Below, piece after piece: positions 35,079 through 46,355 of a DNA stretch of 64,000 nucleotides. The stretch spans positions 2,170,001 to 2,234,000 of the forward strand of contig QANY01008723.1 in the NCBI GenBank assembly GCA_003255025.1. The letters are read 5' to 3'. The stretch comes from Datisca glomerata (taxonomy: Eukaryota; Streptophyta; Magnoliopsida; Cucurbitales; Datiscaceae). How positions within the stretch are numbered: position 1 is the first letter of the stretch; each line of letters opens with the position of its first letter. Below the pieces are notes generated by a model that saw only the letters and a list, made by a program, of their open reading frames with translations, was not told the DNA's origin and searched no databases. The position numbers and the translations under genes are program-made.

Positions 35079-36115
35079 TGTAAATACCGTATTTTATCCG
35101 GTCTAATACATGAAATATACATGCTTTGTATTTTGGCTCATATTATAATCCAAGACTATATGTGTAATTTGAAAACTAATCCAATACTAAAATAAGAAAA
35201 GTGGTCCAAGGACTAAAAAGTAAAAATTGAAAAAAAGGACAAAAAATAAAAATTGAAAAAAAGACTAAAAGTAAAAAAGGCAAACCTTATTTTTTTCCTA
35301 TAAATAGGGATGAGGTCTTCACTTAAAAGGAGGGTCTCTTTGGAGTAAAAAAAGGGAAGTCAGTTTTTAGAGTGAGAAAGAGATGGGTTGGAGTGAGAAA
35401 TAGAGGTGATTTTAGAGAGAGGATGAGGTTCTACACTTCTATTATCTTCATCTTCTTCCATTCTTTTTCTCAAGGTAGCTTAATTGTTGGGTACATTTGC
35501 TCATAATATATTTTGTTCATCTCTCTTCTTCATATGAATGTAGTTGATATCTTTTGTATTTTTTTTATACATAAGTGGATTGTTCATTCTTTATCATTTC
35601 TCCTCATTTAAATCTTAATATTTTAATTTCATGCTTTGATGATTTCTTTATAAGTTGGATATTGAGATGTCTTTGTCATCAACTCAATTAATGAGGATGA
35701 TGATAAAGCTTTTGAGGGGTGGAAAAATTAACCAAACGTGAATCAACCCTTTTAATGAGTTGAAAGTGTACATTTGATGCAAAGATCCCCTAGGATAATT
35801 TCTCACACATAACAATACATAAAATAGAGAGTAAAACCTCCATACAAGATTATGCAAATATCTAAGTTGTGAAATTTTCAATTTTCCTACAAGTATTTTC
35901 TTTTTAAAATATTATATTCATCATTTTGTGACATTTGTTTGAACTAATTATCATCCACGATCATCCCCTTTGCTATTTTATTAGCAATGACTAATGATGG
36001 AAGGAAAGAAAAATGGTAATTAGTAGACTAAGTAGTAAAAAAATAGACATATTGATGTTAAAAAATATATATTCTTTATTTTTCATCATTTTTTTAATGA
36101 ATTAATGAATTAATT

Positions 36116-36148
<33 letters not shown>

Positions 36149-37136
36149 ATTATATAAAAAAGAAAAAAAAAGAGGGTCTTCCAACAGAGGAAGCTCTTCC
36201 TCTGTTGCACCAACGTTGGTTGCAACAGAGGAAAGTCTTCCTCTGTTGCACAGCAAGAGCTGCATTGCAGCTGTTGCTTTATATATATTTGTTTTTTTAA
36301 TTTTTTTTCTTTCATTTATTACATAATATGGTTTTTACTTTATTCTTACATTATTATTTTTTATGCATGTTTTATATAATCTCAATATTTTATGTTTTCT
36401 ATAATTTGACATCCTATAACTTATCTCTATTCTTTTACTTCCCTTTTGTTGTAATTATTAACATTTATTTCCTTTACATGTTTATTTATTTAGCATTCTT
36501 GTATCGTCATGCTTATAATGCGATTCTTGCATTATTCCCTTATTATTATAATTAATGTTCATGTATGTGTGGATTATAATTTTAATATTTAGATTCAGAT
36601 TTTGTTACTTCCATTATTTAATTTTCACTAAACAAAGCCGACGATGGACTTTGAGATTTTTGGGATACCAAATTTCTCGAACTACTGAGGTGAGAAGTTA
36701 TTCTTGGGATAGTGAGAATAACTCTAATAATACTTTGATTTAAAAAGATATAAGAATACAAAAAAAATAATTTTTCAATGGTTTTTGAACCACCCATTAA
36801 AAGTAATTTATTTTGTTCATTTCTATAATACAAAATGCATTAAATGGGACATTAAAAAATGAATCTCTTTAACTTTTACCTTAAAGTAAAAAAAATTGGA
36901 TAGCATTTGATTATATTTAGTAACCATTTTATAATGGGTGTTGTGGGGTGCCAATACCTTCTCCACACACAAACGACTCCCGAACCAACTTTGAGTTTTC
37001 GTAGACAAAAAATTTTCATCTTAAAATTGGGTGACCAATCACACCCTAAAATGATTGTTGGCGACTCCAAATTTCTTTTTCCTTCAAAAAAATGAATTTT
37101 TTAATCGCCGCTCCGTGTCGCACGCACGTTACGACA
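35079..37136 (+). repeat. 5' LTR of the Ogre-like element
   Basis: Starts TGTAAATACCG and ends CGTTACGACA. TATAAATA at 35299-35306 is the likely promoter TATA box; the same place in the 3' LTR (about 46575-46605) reads TTTTTTACTTAAGGG, so the box is lost there. It is about 145 bp longer than the 3' LTR, chiefly because of the insert at 36096-36290. Confidence 0.85.
36096..36290. repeat. LTR-specific insert with palindrome
   Basis: This segment is absent from the 3' LTR. After an AAT microsatellite it holds AGGAAGCTCTTCCTCTGTTG, CACCAACGTTGGTTGCAAC and AGAGGAAAGTCTTCCTCTGT: the CCTCTGTTGCACCAACG arm is the near-perfect reverse complement of the following CGTTGGTTGCAACAGAGG, so a hairpin forms around AACGTT. 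The rest is A-rich. It could be a small insertion or a segment lost from the other LTR. Confidence 0.6.
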
Positions 37137-37139
37137 ACT

Positions 37140-37157
37140 TGGCGACTCCACTGGGGA
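37140..37157 (+). other. Primer binding site of the Ogre-like element
   Basis: TGGCGACTCCACTGGGGA, three bases after the LTR end, is a typical Gypsy primer site in length, position and TGG start. The tRNA is not identified here. Confidence 0.75.
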
Positions 37158-37769
37158 ACTTATCGGTCTAACTATTTTTAGATCGATAGAGAGTCAAGCT
37201 ACAAATTTATCACATGTTGTCCTTCTTGTATGGCTCTTTGTTTGTTTATTTGATTCATTGTTTTTCTTTTTCATGCTTATAGTTGTACAAAGTTTATTTT
37301 TAAATATATGTTTGTTTGCATAATTCCTAATATTCACACACATATACTAGCCCCATACCTGGGCTTTCCCTTTAGGATTAGCGAGAATGAGTAGTGAAAT
37401 GCCTTCGTGGAATTGAGGTTCCTGTACAGGCTCATGAAAGTTCTCACTCAAGTCGACCCTTTCGGGATACCGTTTGGGGGCCCCTGTTACTCTATTCAGA
37501 TAACAGTATGGACAACCTGAGAGCCTATTAAGATATTTTTAGAGCCCAACCACACATGGATTATGTTTTTAGAGCCCACATCATGACCAACGTTAGATTT
37601 CTACTTAAATCACGATAAATTTTGTGCATGTATATATGTCTTGTGTCACTTAAACATGTCTTCTCTTCATTGTTTTGCTTCTAACTTCATCTTTCTGTTT
37701 TGCATACATGCATCATGCTGCGTAATGGGATTGTAAAGAAGTATTCAATTCATTCATATTTTAGAGACC

Positions 37770-39716
37770 ATGACTCCCACTTCGAGTGTGATAGAAGATC
37801 AAGTTACGGTAGCCCAATGGTCAGAGGAATCGCAGAAACATAAAGGAGATTGTCTGAAAAAGGAAGACGTTGTTCTTCTACCATCAATCACTAAGACAGA
37901 GTTCCCACGCATTGACTTGGAGAGGTTGAAGAAGATATGGGAGGATTTTTCATCAGAGCAGAAAAGCTTGTTTGTCGGGAAATATGGTCACATAGCTTAT
38001 CTATTGTACATTGTAGTCAACGTCCCCGTCCTGGAAGCTTTAATACATTTCTGGGACCCTCATTATAGATGTTTCACCTTCGGAATAATTGATCTTACTC
38101 CCACAATTGAAGAATATCAAGCATTACTGAATGTCCCGTTGCAAAATGCCGACAAAGTTTATAACTATGACAAAAAGCTCACGTTGAAGAGAGCTTTGTC
38201 TAAGCTCTTGGGTACTGTCCATGCTTCTGAGATTGAGAAAAGTTTGAAAATTAAAGGGGGAAATGAGTGTGTGCCATTGGATTACCTCCTAGATCTCACC
38301 CAGAATTTCTTGAAGGAGGATAAAGGCATGACTCTTTACGCTCTGTGTATTTATGGCGCCGTGTTATTTCCAAAGATCCAAGGTTATATGGATGATAAAG
38401 TGATAAAAATGTTCCTTCAAGTCGAACATGGGGTTAACCCTGTTATCTCAATTCTCGCTGAGACTATCCATTCTTTGAATCACATCTGAGTGTCTGGAAA
38501 AGGAAAGTTCATCGGCTCCTCAACTCTTTTGTGTATTTGGATTCTCAGCCATCTAAAATGTCCGCTAGATTTCAAGTGTCCTCAAGTTAAGTTCTCAAGT
38601 CCATGGATGAAGACGAGGATCCCTATTGCAGAATTTGGAATGGCCAAATGGAATCCGCAGTTTCCCAAAAAAGGGGCTTGGCTCTCATACCTATCCAAGT
38701 TGAAAGATGAGAATGTTATTTGGAAAGCTCATTGGATGCCGTTAACACCAATGATCTACAGATGTGGTGATTTTCAATGGGTTCCGCTCCCGGGACCATG
38801 GGGTTGTACTAGTTATGCTCCGCTAATGGCACTCTGTCAATTATACATGAGACAGTTTGTCCCCACCACACATGCATTGAAGGATATTGAGGTTAGTTAC
38901 GATTCTCAAGAAATTGAACAAAAACTACAGCAGTTGATTGGAGCTTGGAAAATAACAAGAAGGATGCGAAATGAAAAGAATCGCATGAACTGCACAAAGG
39001 AGTATGAAGCATGGCTTGAGAGTAGAAATAAAATAATTATTGCCTTACCAATTGAGGATGTACCATCAGCCAAATCACGGGAAGTTCATCAAAAGATTGC
39101 TAAAAAAGAGGAGCTAGATGAGTTAAATGAGGAGCGTCAAAAAGTTCTAGCCCTTTTAGAAGAAAACAGATGACTAGCAGTCGAGGCGAATTTGTCTGAG
39201 AAACACAGAATCAAAGCTGAAGAACGACTCAAAGAGTTAAGAAATAAGTTGAGGATCAGGCGTATCTAAAGTGGAAAAACTCAGAGTTGGCAATTAGGCA
39301 ACAAAATTAGAAAGATGGCAGAAGACAATGAGAACTTGCGAGGGGTAATCTACGAACAAGAGGATCAAATCGTGAAGTTAGAGAGGGAAAATAAGCTGGT
39401 ATGAGAAATTCTAGAAGAGGTGAAGGGAACTGTTGATAAGAAAAATGAACACATCGTTGAGTTAGAAGAGCAATATGACGCCTTACGACGAATCGTTGAT
39501 AATTTGCGAGTTGATTTAGAGAATCAGAAAGTTAAAAAGAATGAGTCAACAAATGATTCTGAAGAATTATTGAAAGTCATCGCAAGCCTTGAGCACCAAG
39601 TTAGAGCTTATCAGAACGTGGCAGAGAAGTTGGCAAGAAATAATGACGCTAATGTTGATATACTGATATATGATTATCAGTTACTACAACAGGAATACAA
39701 CTCGATTCGACAATGA
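37770..39716 (+). pseudogene. ORF1 protein of the Ogre-like element (DUF7745-like, coiled-coil C-terminus)
   Basis: An ORF upstream of gag, here three open pieces (37770-38489, 38490-39173, 39420-39716) in what reads as one protein. The N-terminal part has FTFGIIDLTPTIEEYQALL and later WNPQFPKKGAWLSYL and FQWVPLPGPWG blocks, as in plant mobile-domain-like ORF1 proteins of Ogre elements; their function is unknown. The C-terminal third (from about 38890) is Lys/Glu-rich with heptad-like spacing, probably coiled coil. The first two stops are TGA where Arg (CGA) is likely. About 630 codons remain recognisable. Confidence 0.7.
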
Positions 39717-40062
39717 TCTGGACAGGCTGTGGAATGGCTTAAAGGCATGGCTGTGAGAGCGGGCAATTTGGCGGAACAAGCTTCATTTTTGAAGAGAAAT
39801 GTCTTGCCCATCCATCATAATGGGGAGAACTTGTCTAAATTTTTAGAAGAAGTCAACCAAGATTTGGGTCATTTTGGTCGTTTTGTATGAATTCATGTTA
39901 TGAAGTAATGTAATTGACTTCTACATACTCAAATGTAGTGGATGGCTCTACTAATTGAATGAAATTGATTACTTTAGAACTTTCACTTTGCGCAGTATCA
40001 TTTCTCATACATAAATTTACTCTCATTATTTCTTCTTTTTATTAGCAAAAATCTACATTTCA

Positions 40063-41430
40063 TTGCTTTATTTTTATTTATTTCAAAAACATTTTCCAAA
40101 GATAGCCCGACAACTTCGACATCCCTATCGAACTCGAGCTCAAGTTAGGGTCATGGACGAGCAAGAAAGAGAGCAATCACGAGAGGAAATGAAGGAAGAG
40201 ATTAGGGAGCTAAAAGAGCAAATGGCTAAAGTCCTCGAACTCCTCGCCGCAAGTAAGGGAAAGACCTGTTTTGAAAATCTACAAGGAGCTCAATCATCAT
40301 AAAATCAACTGCCAAACGATACTCCATTTTACCCGCCTAGGTTCACTCCAACCCATCAACGTCATCAGGTTGACCAGTTTCAACATGCTTCACCACCAAT
40401 AAATATCAAGCATCATCCATTCCCAAATGTCCAGGAAACAATGCAGACGGGGAAAACTGGGTACAACCCATCCGCGATGGCATGTGGTCACAACCAAGCT
40501 TTCACTCCGCAAGGCGAACTCGTTAATGAGCCAATCATCATAACCGATGCTAATGAAGGATATGATGTATACGGTACCATTGATGCCACTCAATTATGTT
40601 TGGTCCCTGATGTGAACATCCCACATAAATTCAAACTACCTGAGTTTGAAAAATATGATGGTAGTACGTGCCCCAGAAGTCACCTTATTATGTATTGCAG
40701 AAAAATGGTTGCTTGTGCAAATGATGATAAGCTGTTGATTCATTTCTTTCAAGATAGCCTGATGGGGGCCGCATCTCGTTGGTATATCCAATTGTGGACT
40801 TACAAAGGATGGAGAAAAAACCTACATAAGGCTTTAAAGAATATGCACAAAGGTGGAGGGAATTAGCTGCTCAGGTACACCCCTCATTGTCAGACAAGGA
40901 GATGGCTGGAATGTTTATTAACACCTTAAGACCTCCATTCTATGACAGAATGATTGAAAACGCTTCAAACAATTTCTCTGACTCATAGTGATCGGTGAAA
41001 GGATTGAGTATGGGATAAAGAATGGAAGAATTTTGTAAATCATATCAGATACATCGTCAGTAAAAAGGGGCCTCCATTGAAGCGGAAAGAAGGAGATGTG
41101 CAGATGATCAATTTTGGGTACCCATCACAAGCTGTGAGCCCAGGATCAGGATTTTCAAAGTATGGGAAAGGACCCAAGTCTACGGCATCATATGTGGCTA
41201 ATACCTCGTAAATTCTGTACAATTATCACTCTCAACAATCAACATTTCAAAATAACCCAAGACCCGGTCTCAAACCACTGGCTCACCAGCAAAATATTGG
41301 TCAGGATGATGAGCCTCTAAGGGGAAATAGAAATAATCAACGTTTTATCCAACATGATCCAATCCCCATGTCATATACAGAACTCTTACCTCAATTGATA
41401 CAGAATAATCAATTGGTGCCAATTCCTACA
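40063..41430 (+). pseudogene. Gag of the Ogre-like element, degenerate
   Basis: Starts with a charged helix (EQEREQSREEMKEEIRELKE, 40150-40240), then after a stop a Pro/Gln-rich segment. The gag domain itself follows (40441-40866: FKLPEFEKYDGSTCPRSHL, LLIHFFQDSLMGAASRWY). After a frameshift it continues with MAGMFINTLRPPFYDRMI to 40985. The end (41330-41430) carries IPMSYTELLPQLIQNNQLV, a usual Ogre-type gag ending. No CCHC knuckle was found after it. Confidence 0.75.
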
Positions 41431-41770
41431 TGAACTTAACAATTGGGACGTCACCGAGCTACCAATGCTTCTTCAGAATTTTCAAGAGTAATGTGTTCAT
41501 GCCAAAATTCTAATGATTATACCCAATGCCTTAGGAATATCATTGTTATGGGCCTATGTTCTCGTCTATTTCATGTCATCTCTTTGAATGAAAATCTAAA
41601 AACTTGTTTCTTCTCCTTTTACTGATGATAAATATAATTTCAGTTCTTTTTGCTCTTCCTTTTATGTCTACTTTTTCCATTTCTGAAATGTTGTTCATAC
41701 TCATGCATTGTTTATTTATTTTTATTTTTTTTTCTTTCGCCTTCTTTTCATCTAATAATTCGATTCAGGT
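41431..41770 (+). other. Stop-rich T-rich gap where protease is expected; possible Ogre intron remnant
   Basis: In Ogre elements a protease and then a spliced intron lie between gag and RT. Here only 340 bases separate them; no protease active-site block is seen. The 3' end is T-rich and ends in TAATTCGATTCAG before the RT frame resumes, a plausible intron acceptor. The likely reading is a deletion that removed protease and the intron start. Confidence 0.45.
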
Positions 41771-43909
41771 TCGAGAACGGTGATTTTGAAAACAGGAGCA
41801 TAAGTAACAACTTTGACAATCTCATTCTTAGCGTAGAGTCAGGTGAAAGTGACGAGGATAATTTCGAACCATATCCAGAAATGTTAAAAATGGTAGAGTC
41901 AGATGAAAAAAAACTCAACCATATCAAGAGTTAACGGATGTGATAAATTTGGTATTGGAGGGAGAGATGAAAGAAGTCCAAATCGGCACTTCTATGACAA
42001 GCCAAGGCCGCCGAGAATTAATTGACTTACTCAAAGAGTATATTGATGTCTTTGCATGGTCCTACCAAGATATGCCAGGTCTTGACACTGATATCGTGGT
42101 TGATCATTTGCCACTTATGCCCGAAAGTAAACCAGTGCGATAAAAGTTAAGGAAAATGAAACCAGGCATGCTGATACAGATCAAAGAAGAAGTTAAAAAG
42201 CAAGTAGATGCTGGTTTTCTAGAAGTAGCAAAATATCCTGAATGGGTTGCTAACATAGTCCCAGTGCTGAAGAAAAATGGGAAAGTAAGGGTATGCGTCG
42301 ATTATAGAGATTTAAATCGGGCAAGCCCCAAGGATAATTTTTCATTACCCCATATCGATGTCTTAGTAGATAACACTGCAGGACATTCAACCTTTTCTTT
42401 CATGGATGGTTTTTCGGGGTATAACCAAATCAAAATGGCTCCTGAAGACCGTGAAAAGATGACTTTTATAACTTTGTTGGGTACATTTTGTTATAAGGTT
42501 ATGCCATTTGGTCTAAAGAATGCAGGGGCAACTTACCAGCGGGCAATGGTAACATTGTTTCATGATATGATGCATAAAGAAATCGAAGTGTACGATGATG
42601 ATATGATTGCCAAATCCTGCAAGGGAAAGATCATACAGTCACTCTACGAAAACTATTTGGAAGGTTGAGAAAGTTCCAGTTAAAGCTTAACCCGACAAAA
42701 TATACATTCGCAACGTCTTCAGGGAAACTACTTGGTTTTGTCGTGAGCAAGGAAGGAATAAAAGTTGACCCTGATAAGGTTCGAGCCATCATTGATATGC
42801 CACCACCTCAAACTCAAAAGGAAGTTAGAGGTTTCTTGGGGAGATTAAATTACATAGCCCGTTTCATCTCACAGCTAACTGCAACTTGTGAACCTATATT
42901 TAAACTTCGCCGTAAAAGTGATACAAAAGGATGGAATGATAATTGTCAAATTGCTTTTGAGAAGATCAAGCAATACTTGCAAAATCCGCCTATACTTGTT
43001 CCTCCAACTCCAGGGCGTCCACTCATTTTGTATCTTACAGTAACAGAAAAATTCATGGGTTGCGTACTTGGTCAGCATGACGCTTCTGGAAAGAAAGAAC
43101 AAGTAATATACTATTTAAGCAAAATGTTCACAAATTATGACGCTAATTATTCGATGTTGGAGAAAACGTGTTGTGCATTGGCCTGGGTTGCTCATCGGCT
43201 TAGACAATACATGTTATACCACACCACTTGGTTAATTTCAAATATGGACCCTATCAAGTATATCTTTGAAAAGCCATCACTTTCTGGACGAATTGATAAA
43301 TGACAAATGTTACTCACATAATATGATGTTGTCTGTGTCACGAGGAAGTCAATGAAAGGAAGCATACTTGCTGATTATCTGACAGATCAACAAATACAAG
43401 ATTATGAGCCTATGAAGTTTGATTTCCCTGATGAGAGTGTTTCAGTCATATTCAAAAATGAAGAAGAATATGCAGACCCAGAATTGTGGACAATGTTATT
43501 TGATGGTGCATCTAATGATGTAGGACATGGAATTGGGGCAATCCTCATATTACCTAAAGGAAAATTTTTTCCATTCACGGCAAAATTATGCTTTGACTGT
43601 ACAAATAATGTGGCAGAATATGAGGCATGTTCCATGGGAATTCAAACAACTTGTGATATGAAGATAAAGAAGCTTCGAGTGTACGGAGATTCGCTATTGG
43701 TGATACGACAACTAAACGGAGAATGGGAAGCTAGAGACTCTAAGCTAATACCTTATAAAAAACATGTCACTAAGTTAAGTCAAACTTTTGAAGTGATCTC
43801 ATTTGACCATATACCTAGAGAGAATAATCAAATCACAGATGCGCTGGCAACTTTAGCGTCCATGTTTGCCGTAGACTTTAAGGAAGAAGTTCAACCCATA
43901 AAAATTTAA
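41771..43909 (+). pseudogene. Reverse transcriptase with two RNase H domains, Ogre-like element
   Basis: RT: KPVR then a TAA stop (42141), EEVKKQVDAGFLE, VRVCVDYRDLNRASPKDNF, TFSFMDGFSGYNQI and a catalytic box YDDD at 42591-42602 (family YVDD: Val to Asp). A frameshift near 42610-42665 leads to the RT C-terminus and first RNase H (42665-43303). TGA and TAA stops near 43301-43325 precede the second, archaeal-type RNase H (about 43480-43860: LFDGASNDVGHGIG, NNVAEYEAC, YGDSLLVIRQLNGEW, ITDALATLAS), whose acidic residues look complete. Confidence 0.85.
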
Positions 43910-44050
43910 AAGCGAGATTTTCATGCTCACTGTATGAGCATTGAAGAAGAGCCAGACACAAGACCTTGGTATTACGACATCAAATAGTATATAAAGAATG
44001 GAGAATATCCATCCAAAGCTTCTGAGAATGATAAACGCACTATTAGAAGA

Positions 44051-45203
44051 TTGTCCATGGGTTTCTTCTTGAATGGTGAAATACTCTACAAAAGAAACCA
44101 TGATATGGTGCTCTTAAGATATGTTGATGCAAGGGAAGCGAATCAAATCATAGAGGAGCTTCATGAAGGAATTTGTGGAGTTCATGCTCATGGATATATG
44201 ATGGCCAAACAAATCTTGAGAGTAGAATATTATTGGTTAACTCTAGAATTTAACTGCATCAAGTACGCCAGGAGATGTCATAAATGTCAAATTTATGCGG
44301 ATAAAATTCACGTACCTGCATCCCTTTTACATGTAATGGCCGCGCCTTGGCCGTTCTCTATGTGGGGCATAGACGTCATTGGTCCCATCACACCCAAAGC
44401 CTCTAACGGGCATCGTTTCATTTTGGTATCTATAGATTATTTTACCAAATGGGTGGAGGCAAGTTCTTATTCGAGTGTAACTAGAAGTGCGGTTGTTAAG
44501 TTTATTAAAAAGGAGATAATTTGTCGATATGGTCTACCTGGAAGGATCATCATAGATAATGGGATAAATTTAAATAACAAGATGATGAAAATATTATGTG
44601 AGCAATTCAAAATTAAGCATCATAATTCGTCTCCTTATCGTCCGAAAATGAACGGAGTAGTGGAAGCAGCCAATAAGAACATAAAAAGGATCATAGAAAA
44701 GATGACGGAGGTTTATAAAGATTGGCATGAGATGCTCCCGTTTGCACTGCACATCAGTCCAAACATCAACTGGGGCAATGCCATTCTCTTTAGTATATGG
44801 CATGGAAGCGGTCCTTCCAATTGAGGTGGAAATTCCCTCCCTCAGAGTCTTAATGGAGGCGAAATTAGAAGAAGTAGAGTGGGTACAGACACGACATGAG
44901 CAATTGAATTTGATCGAGGAAAAAAGATTGACTGCATTATGTAGAGGGCAATTATATCAAAGAAAAATGATGCACGCATATGACAAAAAATTGCATCCCC
45001 GATGTTTCCGAGAAGGAGACTTGGGGTTAAAAAAGATACTCCCATATCAAAAGGAACACCGGGGGAAGTGGACCCCAAATTATGAAGGACCTTTCATTGT
45101 CAAGAAGGCTTTCTCGGGAGGAGCTCTCACACTAACAAACATGGATGGAGATGATTTACCGCACATGGTTAATTCTGATGCAGTCAAGAAGTACTTCATT
45201 TGA
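44051..45203 (+). pseudogene. Integrase of the Ogre-like element, one frameshift
   Basis: Zinc-binding part: HAHGYMMAKQILR ... YARRCHKCQIYAD (44180-44300). Core: MWGIDVIGPI (first Asp, about 44370), GRIIIDNGINLNN (second Asp, about 44555) and MNGVVEAANKNI (Glu, about 44660); the DDE triad is complete. A one-base frame change near 44760-44800 leads to the overlapping frame ending at 45203 (FSLVYGMEAVLPIEVEIPSL ... YLQ-like REGDLGLKKILP, GPFIVKKAF). A single indel therefore breaks an otherwise open integrase, the best-preserved domain here. A TAG in the spacer before it (43987) marks another break. Confidence 0.85.
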
Positions 45204-45826
45204 CCACTCTAAGTATGGGAAATTAAGTTAAAAAAAATGTTAAATCTGTCTCGAATACTGGAGAAATTTTTCTTACATTTTTTTTCTTTTCTATTTCCAA
45301 ACAATCATTTTAAACATTGTTCATCATCAATGAAGAGCCTTTTTTTCTTCTTCTTTCTTTCCCAGTTGACAAATACATATACTTCATCTTCTCTTTATTT
45401 TCATTAATTCTTATTCCTCTCAGTTCTAAGATATCATTAATTACTCTTGAAATAACTCAGAAGAATAAGGATGTATCATTTTCCTAAAAATATGCTCGAT
45501 ACTTCATTGTGAGTCCATGAACCTAGGCCAAGTGATTGTTCTAAAGGGTGTTGGATTTGGCTAAAAATCATCATATAATTTTCTTATAAAGGTTCACAAT
45601 CATGCACAACCTGCATGCGTTCAAAATCACTACTTTACATTTATGTTCAAGAATTACAATGCATAGACATACACCACATTAGTTGTTCTGACAAATTCAG
45701 GTGCATGAATCACTTAATGATATTCTTTCGAAATTCACACATGACTTTCCAACATTTAAAGCATGCATTAGTCTAACTTTTGTTGTCATGAGACTTGCAT
45801 AAGTCAACTTCAACATCAATTAATAT

Positions 45827-46240
45827 GGTTAAATCGAACCCGCATTGAGTTGAGGTCGAAGCCCGGCGTCAGCGCCTGGTCCATTTCAATTAATATGATT
45901 AAATCGAACCTGAATTGAGTCGAGGTCGAAGCCCGGTGTCAGCGCCGGGTCCATTTCCTTTTCAATTAATGTGGTTAAATCGAAGCCTGCATCCATCCAG
46001 GTTCGTTCTTCTTTTCAAATATGTTCGGTTAAATCGAACCCGATTTCATCGCAGTCAAAGCCCGGTGTCAGCGCCTGGTCCATTTCGATATCTACGGTTA
46101 AATCGAACCCGCACTGAGTCAAGTTCGAAGACTGCATCCAACCAAGTCCGTTTCCTTTCAAATATCTTAGTTAAATCGAACCCGCATTGAACGAAGTCGA
46201 AGCATGTGTCTATCCAGGTCCATTTCGCTCCCATTCCATC
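45827..46240. repeat. Six-unit array before the 3' LTR of the Ogre-like element
   Basis: Units begin near 45827, 45897, 45973, 46026, 46096 and 46167 with GGTTAAATCGAACCCGCATT, then GAGTCGAGGTCGAAGCCCGG, then TGTCAGCGCCTGGTCCATTT. Spacing is 53-76 bases because some units are shortened. The ORFs at 45915-46455 translate the array. Confidence 0.85.
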
Positions 46241-46355
46241 TCATAGAGCCTTATTTAGTCGAGGTTTCTATTCCCTATTTCATAAATTATTTTCTTGTAC
46301 CGATCAAAATACTTACCTACGCCTTTGTACACATTCTGAGATCAGAAGCGTGCTC

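Noticed and set aside
36328..36743. Hydrophobic ORFs, also found at 47351-47865
   Set aside because: Both lie at the same place in the two LTRs of the Ogre-like element; T-rich LTR sequence gives Phe/Tyr/Leu-rich frames.
42591..42602. YDDD as evidence of a novel RT class
   Set aside because: All other RT blocks are standard Tat; one base change from YVDD in an element full of mutations is the simpler reading.
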